Of a stretch of 64,000 bases of DNA, positions 43,543-50,974 are shown one piece after another. The stretch spans positions 248,001 through 312,000 of the forward strand of contig JAOZHV010000026.1 in NCBI GenBank assembly GCA_026014725.1. Direction: 5' to 3'. Both the position numbers and the translations under genes were made by a program. Every line of letters starts with the position of its first letter. Position 1 is the first letter of the stretch. The stretch is from Candidatus Bathyarchaeota archaeon (GTDB lineage: Archaea > Thermoproteota > Bathyarchaeia > Bathyarchaeales > Bathycorpusculaceae). The notes beneath the pieces were generated by a model. The model saw only the letters and a program-made list of their open reading frames with translations. It searched no databases and was not told where the DNA came from.

Positions 43543-43922
43543 TGTCCTTCACTCTTTTGCATGCTTGCTTGAGGCTTTATGACTAATGAAGATTTATCAG
43601 TTGTGGCTAACTCATAAAAAACAGAGCTCTTAATTGCGTTTCTCGGGCAACTTTCTGCGCACTGATAGCAGAAGATACATTGGTCAAGCTTGAATTGAGG
43701 TCGCCTTTTTCCGTTAACCTCAACCATCTCTATGGCTTTAGCGGGACAATCGCGACTACACAGACCGCAACTAACGCAAAGAGTTATGTCAAATACCTGT
43801 TGCCCTCGAAAGTCATCAGGCAAGGTAGGCTTCTCGAACGGGTACTTAGTTGTCGCTGGCTTAGTAAAGATGTGTGATACAGCCCTTTTAAGCATCGGAG
43901 AGATATGTGATTTTTTCGCCAT
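43539..43922 (-). CDS. NuoI-like 2x[4Fe-4S] ferredoxin subunit
   Basis: A 127-residue electron-transfer subunit. Two clusters are held by CVSCGLCSRDCPAKAIEM and CIFCYQCAESCPRNAIKSS (CxxCxxCxxxCP twice). It should link the electron input module to the small subunit's proximal cluster. It is similar in both complex I and group 4 hydrogenases, so it does not decide between them. The gene follows the H-like gene by three bases and overlaps the J-like gene. Confidence 0.92.
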   Translation of the reverse strand: MAKKSHISPMLKRAVSHIFTKPATTKYPFEKPTLPDDFRGQQVFDITLCVSCGLCSRDCPAKAIEMVEVNGKRRPQFKLDQCIFCYQCAESCPRNAIKSSVFYELATTDKSSLVIKPQASMQKSEGQ

Positions 43923-43925
43923 CTT

Positions 43926-44924
43926 TTACACCACCATAGGATAAACCCATTTAACCATTGCAACCGTTAATAATAGCGACAACACCGCCGCTGGTAAAAG
44001 AAACTTCCAGTTGGCAGACAAAACTTGGTCAATGCGTAAACGTGCAAAAACACATGTGATATACTCGCTAATCACTATCACTGCCAAAACCTTGAGCACA
44101 AACCAAAGTGTATACCAGAACCAAGGAGCACCAAAGAACACAGGACCGTAAGGACCACCCAAGAACAATTGAGTCACCAAAGCCGCGCCAAAAACAATCT
44201 GCACATCCCGTGTCAGGTGCAGGAAGGCTAATTTGCCGCCAGTGTATTCAGTTTCTAATCCGCCGACTACCTCGCTTTCAGCATGCGGGATGTCAAACGG
44301 GTCTTTTTCCAATTCAGCCTGCAAAGTGATTACAAATAATACGAAAGCCCACGGTGCTAAAATAATGAAAGGAAGCAACTGAGTTGCTTGAACTGCAGCT
44401 ATCTGCGCAATGCTTAAACTGCCAGCGATGAAAGCGGGTGTCAAGGCTAACAAGAAAAGCGGAATATCGTATCCAAGAAACTGGGTCAACACTCTCGCTG
44501 AGCCGATAGCGCCGTAAGGGTTAGACGATGCCCATCCAGAGAGGAACAACAAAAAGTTTGCAATGGTAACAAATGCTAAAATCACAACCAAATCGCCGGG
44601 GAAACCGCTTACAGAGAGCACGCTTGCGCCATCAATAGGCAAAAAGCACATTGCAAAAACCATAATCGTGAAAGCCACTAAAGGCGCAAACCTGAAAATG
44701 TACTTTTTAGCGTCTCTTGGCTCAATATCCTCTTTCGTCAACAGCTTGATGAAGTCGGCAAGCGGCTGAAGGATGCCATGAGGACCCGCAACCATTGGCC
44801 CAACACGGTTTTGTATGCGGGCTTCTATTTTTCTCTCAACCCAATCAGCGAAAAGCGTTAAGAGCAGTATGAAGCTAAAGCCGGGAAAGACCAGAATGCG
44901 GAAGATAAGCATAAAGTCAATCAC
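43926..44924 (-). CDS. NuoH-like membrane anchor subunit
   Basis: A 332-residue subunit with about eight helices that couples the peripheral arm to the membrane arm. Signature blocks are VERKIEARIQNRVGPMVAGP, LQPLADFIKLLTKEDIEP and DIPHAESEVVGGLETEYTGG, the last being the acidic loop near the quinone or hydrogenase interface. It is related to HycD/EchB in hydrogenases and NuoH in complex I. Seven bases separate it from the CD-like gene. Confidence 0.93.
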   Translation of the reverse strand: MIDFMLIFRILVFPGFSFILLLTLFADWVERKIEARIQNRVGPMVAGPHGILQPLADFIKLLTKEDIEPRDAKKYIFRFAPLVAFTIMVFAMCFLPIDGASVLSVSGFPGDLVVILAFVTIANFLLFLSGWASSNPYGAIGSARVLTQFLGYDIPLFLLALTPAFIAGSLSIAQIAAVQATQLLPFIILAPWAFVLFVITLQAELEKDPFDIPHAESEVVGGLETEYTGGKLAFLHLTRDVQIVFGAALVTQLFLGGPYGPVFFGAPWFWYTLWFVLKVLAVIVISEYITCVFARLRIDQVLSANWKFLLPAAVLSLLLTVAMVKWVYPMVV

Positions 44925-44931
44925 TCATAGG

Positions 44932-46506
44932 TCACCTGTCTGTGCATGAGAAGCATGGGTCTAAGCTGACAAAGTTCGCTGGAACATCAGCTATGCTCTC
45001 ACCTATAGCTGTTTTAAGGAATGCTGGAATGTTAGCGAACGTTGGCGTGCGAACTTTAACACGTTCAGGCATGGCTGTACCGTTACTTTTAACGTAATAG
45101 AAGAGTTCGCCTCTTGGAGCTTCAACACGGTTCACCGCTTCGCCAGGAGGCACAACACGGGGCGCTTTAACACGGAAGGGACCAGCGGGCAAATTGTCAA
45201 TTGCGTACTCGATGATGTTGATGCTTTCTTCAACCTCATCCATGCGGACATTCATTCTTGCCCACGTATCGCCAGCAGTGTAAACTATTTCTTTAAACGG
45301 AATTTCACCATACGCCTCGTAAGGCTCATCCTTACGCACATCAATATCATACCCTGAACCTCGTGCCACTGGACCCACAACCGAGAGCTTTATTGCGTCT
45401 TCCCGTTTGAGGACACCAACGTTTTGCATACGCATCTTAATTGACGGCTCATCCTCGTAAACTTGCCTGTAAAACGGCACTTTCTTTCTCAAATCAGCTA
45501 AGGTTGCCTTGATTTTTGGGATATCGCTTTCTTTCAAGTCTCGTCTTACACCGCCTACAGTCATAAGTGAGGAGTAAACACGGTTGCCGCTGGTTAACTC
45601 GATTAAGTCCATGATTGGTTCGCGGTCACGCCAGAAATACTGGAAGAGCGTTTCGTAACCGATTTCTAAACCTGCGTGCCCCAAGGTTAGCAAGTGGCTG
45701 TGTAGCCTGTTGAGTTCCAAAGCAATCACGCGAAGATACTTGGCTCTTGGCGGGACTTCAGTTTTTAGTATTTTTTCAACTGTTTCAACGAAGCTGCAAG
45801 CATGGATACTGTTGCAGATACCGCAAATGCGCTCGACCAAGTACACATCTTGCAGGTAAGTGCGTGATTCAGAGGCTTTCTCTATGCCACGGTGCACGTA
45901 ACCAATTCTTGGCTCAACTTTAGTCACTGTTTCTCCGTCAACGGTTACGGCGAATTTTTCTGGCTCCAAAAGGGCAGGGTGCTGTGGACCGATAATGATC
46001 TTGACAAGTTTTTCGCCCTCTTCCAGCTTAACCTCTTCTGGAGGCGACGGGTCTAACTGTACTGCACCAGCATCAACATCCTTTCTCAGCGGGTAAACAC
46101 CTTTTGGCCAATTATCTGTCAAGACTAGCCGTCCAGGGCAGGGATGCCCCTCGAAAACCGCCCCCAATAAGTCAGACACTTCCATTTCATGAAAAACTGC
46201 ACCTAGAAGTATGTCAGTTACGGTTTGAATGTTGGGTTTTTCTTTAGGCACTTCGGCTTTTACTGTTACAAAAGCGTTTGTGGTGCGTATGTGGTAGTAG
46301 ATGCCTAGGTTCGCGCCTAGGTCTAGGCCAGTTATTGCTGTTATAGCTGTTTTTTCATCTGCGTCAACCATTGCTTGCATAACGTCTCGGTGCAAGCCGT
46401 TGTTGGCAATTATTGTGCCTGTGCTGAGTAGCCCTGCTTCAATCTGTACTTTCTTTTTAAGTTTAGATTGAACTACACTGAGTATGTCTATGTTACTGCT
46501 TGACAC
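44932..46506 (-). CDS. Group 4 [NiFe]-hydrogenase-type large subunit fused to a NuoC-like domain
   Basis: Residues 1-140 form a 30-kDa NuoC-like domain (HEMEVSDLLGAVFEGHPCPG). The remainder is the catalytic subunit, starting at IGPQHPALLEPEKF. Both nickel-binding motifs are present: RICGICNSIH (Cys 228 and 231, His 235) and DPCFSCTDR at the very end (Cys 518 and 521). Complex I NuoD proteins lack these cysteines. The ORF stops directly after the final Arg, so no cleavable maturation peptide is seen. I chose GTG 46506 because GAGGAG lies ten bases upstream; a TTG at 46524 overlaps that site. Overall it resembles HycE/HyfG-type fusions. Confidence 0.92.
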   Translation of the reverse strand: MSSSNIDILSVVQSKLKKKVQIEAGLLSTGTIIANNGLHRDVMQAMVDADEKTAITAITGLDLGANLGIYYHIRTTNAFVTVKAEVPKEKPNIQTVTDILLGAVFHEMEVSDLLGAVFEGHPCPGRLVLTDNWPKGVYPLRKDVDAGAVQLDPSPPEEVKLEEGEKLVKIIIGPQHPALLEPEKFAVTVDGETVTKVEPRIGYVHRGIEKASESRTYLQDVYLVERICGICNSIHACSFVETVEKILKTEVPPRAKYLRVIALELNRLHSHLLTLGHAGLEIGYETLFQYFWRDREPIMDLIELTSGNRVYSSLMTVGGVRRDLKESDIPKIKATLADLRKKVPFYRQVYEDEPSIKMRMQNVGVLKREDAIKLSVVGPVARGSGYDIDVRKDEPYEAYGEIPFKEIVYTAGDTWARMNVRMDEVEESINIIEYAIDNLPAGPFRVKAPRVVPPGEAVNRVEAPRGELFYYVKSNGTAMPERVKVRTPTFANIPAFLKTAIGESIADVPANFVSLDPCFSCTDR

Positions 46507-47029
46507 TTGTCTGGGTCTCCTCAACTTTTAGTTTTTCTTCTTGTGGCTTCTCCGCTTTTTTTGGCTGTTCAACTTGTTTTTCCGTCTTTGGCTGTTTCTT
46601 TGGTTTAGGCGGGTTCAGAGCGTTTAGAAGCTTAACTACGCCATCCATGATTGCTTCTGGACGCGGTGGGCATCCAGGTATGTAAGCGGTAACTGGTATG
46701 ACTTTGTCTACTCCTCCGAGTACGTTGTAGCATCCAGCGAAGACTCCGCCGCTGCAGGCGCAGGCTCCGATGGCTACGACAAATTTTGGTTGCGGCATTT
46801 GGTCGTAGATTCGTTTGAGTCTTTCTGCACATTGTTTTGTGACACCGCCAGTGACCAGCAAAACATCTGCATGTCTCGGTGAGGGCTCAAGTTTTACGCC
46901 GAAGCGTTCAACGTCATATTTTGGAGTGAGTAGCGCCACGATTTCTATGTCGCATCCGTTGCAGGCTCCTGAGTTAAAGTGTAACACCCAAGGCGATTTT
47001 ACTCGTGCCCACGTTACAGTGCTAGTCAT
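46493..47029 (-). CDS. Group 4 [NiFe]-hydrogenase-type small subunit (NuoB-like)
   Basis: A 178-residue subunit carrying one [4Fe-4S] cluster that passes electrons to the catalytic site. Ligands lie in FNSGACNGCDIEIVALL (CxxC), GACACSGGVFAGC and IPGCPPRPEAI. The CNGC spacing is that of group 4 hydrogenases; complex I NuoB has adjacent cysteines. The last 40 residues are a Lys/Glu/Pro-rich tail (about 138-178), rare in this family. GGAGG precedes the ATG, which overlaps the NuoA-like stop. Confidence 0.92.
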   Translation of the reverse strand: MTSTVTWARVKSPWVLHFNSGACNGCDIEIVALLTPKYDVERFGVKLEPSPRHADVLLVTGGVTKQCAERLKRIYDQMPQPKFVVAIGACACSGGVFAGCYNVLGGVDKVIPVTAYIPGCPPRPEAIMDGVVKLLNALNPPKPKKQPKTEKQVEQPKKAEKPQEEKLKVEETQTSVKQ

Positions 47030-47358
47030 TTTTCTTTTCCTCCTTCTAAGAGAACTAACCCAGCAGCTAAAAGTATGCCAAGGTAGAGAACTAATAGAAG
47101 CGGATTTGCACTCGCTATCGAGAAAGAAGCAAATGCCAGCAACAGCACTGAAGAATCGAAGATTACAAAGTAAATCAGGTACTTGTACAGCGAAACGTTT
47201 ACTTTAAGTCCACTAAACGACACTTTTTCGCCACACGCGTACGATGCTTGCTCGTTTTCGTTTATAACGGTTTTGGGTGCTGACCGCTTACCTAAAATGT
47301 AAATTGCGAACGTTGATATGAATATCAGTATGAACGCAATGGCGGCTTCTTCAATCAT
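47026..47358 (-). CDS. NuoA-like membrane subunit
   Basis: A 110-residue three-helix protein. YACGEKVSFSG corresponds to the NuoA loop (YECG), and LIYFVIFDSSVLLLAFASF corresponds to the second helix with a conserved Asp; the usual Glu after it is replaced by Ser. NuoA-type subunits are a hallmark of complex I and Fpo and are not typical of simple Ech hydrogenases. The start overlaps the preceding 75-residue ORF (ATGA). Confidence 0.82.
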   Translation of the reverse strand: MIEEAAIAFILIFISTFAIYILGKRSAPKTVINENEQASYACGEKVSFSGLKVNVSLYKYLIYFVIFDSSVLLLAFASFSIASANPLLLVLYLGILLAAGLVLLEGGKEK

Positions 47359-47582
47359 GCGTTTTCTTCTCCATTTGGTTGTATGGATATTTTAGCTGAG
47401 TTGCCAAATTTACATTTGTCATAGCTAAAAGCGATGTTATGAACGCATTTAAGCTTATCTACAGTAAAACTGTACAAAAGCCCATCATTTCCTATAAATG
47501 CTAAATAATTGTCTTGCAACAAACCGACGAAGCCATTTTCATCGGCGACAATGCCCTCACGTATTACACTATTATCTCCCAT
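47355..47582 (-). CDS. 75-residue unknown protein at the head of the hydrogenase cluster
   Basis: A small soluble protein overlapping the NuoA-like gene by four bases, so it is very likely translated with the cluster. It looks beta-rich (GIVADENGFVGLLQDNYLAF, then GLLYSFTVDKL) and holds two cysteines. No family is recognised. It may be an assembly or regulatory factor of the complex, as inferred from position alone. Confidence 0.6.
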   Translation of the reverse strand: MGDNSVIREGIVADENGFVGLLQDNYLAFIGNDGLLYSFTVDKLKCVHNIAFSYDKCKFGNSAKISIQPNGEENA

Positions 47583-47692
47583 ACTACCCCGAGCTGGTTC
47601 TCTATAAAATATGGCACTTGAATTTAAATATTAATAACTAAAAAAGTGAAAATCCTCATAACAAGTAAATTAAAGAGTAACTTGGAAAAGCG

Positions 47693-48169
47693 TTACTCTG
47701 TTTCTGCTGCCCCGTGCCATCTTCTTTCCAAGTAAAGTATCAAGCTGAAGAGGCCTCGGCTGATGATAACCAAGATCAGCAGTGTGAATTCTTCATAAGT
47801 TCTAACAACAACGGTTTTTATGATTTCTGCTCCAATAAAAAATTCTAGTGCCAAGGTTAAGTATCCTGAAAGAAAGCGCGTTACGCAGGATGGTTTGTAA
47901 GGGTCTTGGAGTTTGCATTGTATGAATCGTATGGTTACTACTAGAACACCAAAGAGAAGTATGCCGCCGCCTACAAGGTAAATTAAATCGGTAGTTATCG
48001 TTAGCAAGGTATCGATGACACTTTCTAGGCTTGGAATAAACAACTTGCTAAATGGTGTAATAAGAACCCCAAAAATTGCGCAAACTACTACTACAAGTAT
48101 TAATTCAATAGTTAAACGGCTAGATGATTTTTTAGCAGGTACACTACATTCAGTCATGCAATTAAGCAA
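47693..48169 (-). CDS. DUF1622-family membrane protein
   Basis: A 158-residue protein with three to four membrane helices. The family pattern is visible: LIYLVGGGILLFGVLVVTIR, then FLSGYLTLALEFFIGAEIIK and ILVIISRGLFSLILYLERRW. DUF1622 proteins have no known function. Here it lies between the FrhB-CBS gene (52 bp) and the hydrogenase cluster (110 bp), all on one strand, so a link to energy metabolism is possible but unproved. Confidence 0.8.
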   Translation of the reverse strand: MLNCMTECSVPAKKSSSRLTIELILVVVVCAIFGVLITPFSKLFIPSLESVIDTLLTITTDLIYLVGGGILLFGVLVVTIRFIQCKLQDPYKPSCVTRFLSGYLTLALEFFIGAEIIKTVVVRTYEEFTLLILVIISRGLFSLILYLERRWHGAAETE

Positions 48170-48221
48170 CCGAAATTTCTAGTTACTATTAGAGCGTTTA
48201 CCTAATAAATATAACCAATAA

Positions 48222-49727
48222 TCAAGATTGAGCTGCCAAAGCATGCATCAAATCAGTTTTGGTTACAACGCCGACAATTTTATTCGGGTTAGCCCTGTCG
48301 AATACTATCACTCTGCCTGTCTCGTTTTCACTCATTCGTTTGAAGATATCCAAAGCAGTTTCATCTGGATATGCCCTAACAAGTTTATGCTTGGCTATTT
48401 GACCCACTAATGTTGTATTTCTCTTAGACTTGTCAACACTTGAAGCTTCCTCTATGGTTATCCAGCCTATCGGTTCTTGTTTTTCATTCACCAAGGGATA
48501 CCCTATGTGGTGATATTTAGCTACCAAACCTAAGAATTGGCTCACAGTTATGTTTTCTGGCACAGTCCGCACATTAGTACCCATTATATCGGCAATCTTT
48601 ATTCGAGCAAGTTCACCCGTTTCCCTGAGCAAAAGCGGTGGAAGATAACCGGTAGTTTTCTCCATTTCAGCAGCGTTCTCAAGCCCTGCCTTTCGTTTCT
48701 GCATAGCAGCAACAATCACTCGTTCTAAGACGACAGGCTCTTCTTCCATGACCCAAGTGTTAATTACGCCATCTTCAACTGCCTTGTAGAAGAAATCTTC
48801 ACCAGCTTTAGTGCGAATAATTACCGTTGACCAATCCTTAAGGGGGTAAGCGCTTCCAATGGATATATCAGCTAACTCAGAAGTGAAATCAGTGCATTTA
48901 CGGCAACTCGGCAATATATGCTTCGAAACTTCAGACATGGGAAGTCGGATTTCGCCCTTACTTGTTTGCACAACAAAGTTGGATGATAAACGTATAAGCT
49001 TGATATCTGAAGGTTCGATATTATACTTCTTTTTTAAGTAATTAACTAACGTATTGAGCGATAACGTTCCAAAACAGAACAAACCGATTCTTATTTTAAG
49101 ATTCCCGCTGATTTTATGTTGCCATGCTTCTAGTTTACGAAGCGCTAGTATATGACAAGGAACCCCAACGAAGGCAATGTTAGATTTTCCGTAGCCATAA
49201 ACTGCACTGCCATATGCCTTGGCAACCGAAGAGGGGAAAAATTTGCTCCCTATCGCTGAAAGAATGTCATCAGGAACTGTAGCGACTGAAGCCCTCGGTT
49301 TAGCAGGGTTTTCAGGCTCAACCTGAGAAACAATCGCGCTATCAAAAATTTTGTTTTCAATACCATATTTAAGCAGTGAAGTAACGACTCCGCCGCCATT
49401 GCTTAATTCCCTTATTTTAGGGTCAACCGCCTGAACCAGCAACACCTTACGGTAATAACCTAACGCCTCATTCTTAACTGGTGTCTTTGAAACAAAACTC
49501 AGGCTTCTTAGCAAAAGAGCCTCTGAATGCGGGCAAATTTCATAGCAAATAGGACATAAATCCATGTCTTTAGAGCAATCATACACATGCTTTACGCTCT
49601 CACCTTCGACATGTAACGCGCTAACAGGGCATGCTGCTTCACAAGCGCCACATTGTGTGCAAAATCCAGAATCGATAATCTTCTTCTTCAAAATATTATA
49701 TGCGATAAGCGAATCAGGTTGTCCCAT
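48222..49727 (-). CDS. F420-type FrhB/FpoF protein with 2x[4Fe-4S] and CBS domains
   Basis: A 501-residue fusion. The N-terminus carries two [4Fe-4S] motifs (Cys 23, 26, 29 and 33; Cys 51, 58, 61 and 65). The middle is the coenzyme F420 hydrogenase/dehydrogenase beta domain, with ELSNGGGVVTSLLKYGIE, FVGVPCHILALRKLE and LPSCRKCTDFTSELADISIG. The C-terminal 125 residues form a CBS pair starting KIADIMGTNVRTVPENITVS. Related proteins oxidise F420H2 or reduce F420 with FAD. The CBS pair suggests control by an adenine nucleotide. Its position upstream of the Nuo-like cluster suggests it is the electron input or output module (inference). Confidence 0.88.
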   Translation of the reverse strand: MGQPDSLIAYNILKKKIIDSGFCTQCGACEAACPVSALHVEGESVKHVYDCSKDMDLCPICYEICPHSEALLLRSLSFVSKTPVKNEALGYYRKVLLVQAVDPKIRELSNGGGVVTSLLKYGIENKIFDSAIVSQVEPENPAKPRASVATVPDDILSAIGSKFFPSSVAKAYGSAVYGYGKSNIAFVGVPCHILALRKLEAWQHKISGNLKIRIGLFCFGTLSLNTLVNYLKKKYNIEPSDIKLIRLSSNFVVQTSKGEIRLPMSEVSKHILPSCRKCTDFTSELADISIGSAYPLKDWSTVIIRTKAGEDFFYKAVEDGVINTWVMEEEPVVLERVIVAAMQKRKAGLENAAEMEKTTGYLPPLLLRETGELARIKIADIMGTNVRTVPENITVSQFLGLVAKYHHIGYPLVNEKQEPIGWITIEEASSVDKSKRNTTLVGQIAKHKLVRAYPDETALDIFKRMSENETGRVIVFDRANPNKIVGVVTKTDLMHALAAQS

Positions 49728-49822
49728 AATGTTGGATTAACATACAATGCTTAAAAAGTTAATTGAAAAAATACATAATTTAACCATGAAAAACATAGAG
49801 AAGAAACGATAAAAGCTGAACA

Positions 49823-50923
49823 TTAGACGGCCGTTTCTTCAGTTAGACCCGCTTCAGGATAAGCGAACAAATGCGCTTTTTCTAGAGGGTATGTAATTGT
49901 AACCTCTTCTCCGATGTTAATCCACGTCTCGGTTAGCGATGGTCTGTTGATGATGAAGTGGTCGCCGTTTTCTAGCCTGATTTCATAGCGAATAACAGTT
50001 CCCTCAAATGTGGTTTTTGTGACTTTGCCAAACAAGCCGTTTTCTGATTTTATGTGCCCTTTTTTTATATCACAGGTTTCAGGTCTTATCGCCAAGACAA
50101 CTCGTTCCTCTTGCTTGATGCCTGGGTTTACAGCCATTATCTTTAACCCCTCGCGCAACTCTATTTCTGAGAACTTGCCGTTCGCTTTGGTTATGTAGCC
50201 TTCCAAAAAGTTTGATTCACCAATAAAGTGAGCAACAAACAAACTGTTAGGGTGCATATAGAGTTCCTGTGGTGACCCAATCTGGACGATTTTGCCTTTC
50301 TTCATAACTGCAATTCTATCAGAAATTGACATTGCCTCTGCTTGGTCATGTGTAACATGAATTGCGGTCAACTTGAGGTCTTTAGCCATTCTACGAATAT
50401 CATACCTAATTTCGTTGCGTACCTTAGCGTCTAATTGCCCCAGAGGTTCATCCAAAAGCAGAATCTTGGCGCCAGCAGCCAATGCACGAGCCACAGCAAT
50501 TCTTTGCATCATACCCCCACTAAGTTCGCTTGGATAGGCATCTAAACGTTCGTTAAGTTTAACGAGTTCAAGCACTTCATGCCCAATTGTTTCAGCTTGT
50601 TTTTCATCATAATTCTTTACCTTAGGTCCATAGAGAACGTTGCTCCAAGCATTCATGTGGGGAAATAACGCGAACGTTTGAAAAACAAAACCAATGTCGC
50701 GGTCTTCAGGTGGGTCCTTATCCACTCTTCGACCATTTATGTAAATTTCACCACTATCAGGCTCAATTAGCCCAGCGATTAGCCGAAGCAGTGTTGTTTT
50801 GCCGCAACCACTAGGCCCCAGCAGCGAGAAGTATTCTTGATCGCGAATGGTTAAACTTACGTTGTCTAATGCGTAGATTTTTCCATATTTTTTGGTTACG
50901 TTTACGACTTTTACTTCAGGCAT
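49823..50923 (-). CDS. ABC importer ATPase (CysA/ModC/FbpC-like) with TOBE domain
   Basis: A 366-residue ATPase. Walker A is GPSGCGKTTL, the signature is ELSGGMMQRIA, Walker B is ILLLDEPLGQLD, and the switch His lies in VTHDQAEAMS. The C-terminal 120 residues have a TOBE-like beta domain (LAIRPETCDIK). This group imports sulphate, molybdate/tungstate, iron(III) or phosphonate-type solutes. It follows a fused double permease, the arrangement of the FbpB/ThiP group, on the same strand. Confidence 0.9.
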   Translation of the reverse strand: MPEVKVVNVTKKYGKIYALDNVSLTIRDQEYFSLLGPSGCGKTTLLRLIAGLIEPDSGEIYINGRRVDKDPPEDRDIGFVFQTFALFPHMNAWSNVLYGPKVKNYDEKQAETIGHEVLELVKLNERLDAYPSELSGGMMQRIAVARALAAGAKILLLDEPLGQLDAKVRNEIRYDIRRMAKDLKLTAIHVTHDQAEAMSISDRIAVMKKGKIVQIGSPQELYMHPNSLFVAHFIGESNFLEGYITKANGKFSEIELREGLKIMAVNPGIKQEERVVLAIRPETCDIKKGHIKSENGLFGKVTKTTFEGTVIRYEIRLENGDHFIINRPSLTETWINIGEEVTITYPLEKAHLFAYPEAGLTEETAV

Positions 50924-50974
50924 GACTTCTCTCTCTTTTGTGAGTGATTTTTGATGTTTTTATTACTTTTCATC

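Noticed and set aside
37675-47358. Plain annotation as NADH:quinone oxidoreductase or Fpo
   Set aside because: Both nickel-binding CxxC pairs in the large subunit and CNGC in the small subunit argue for a [NiFe] hydrogenase-type core, and no NuoE/F/G genes are present.
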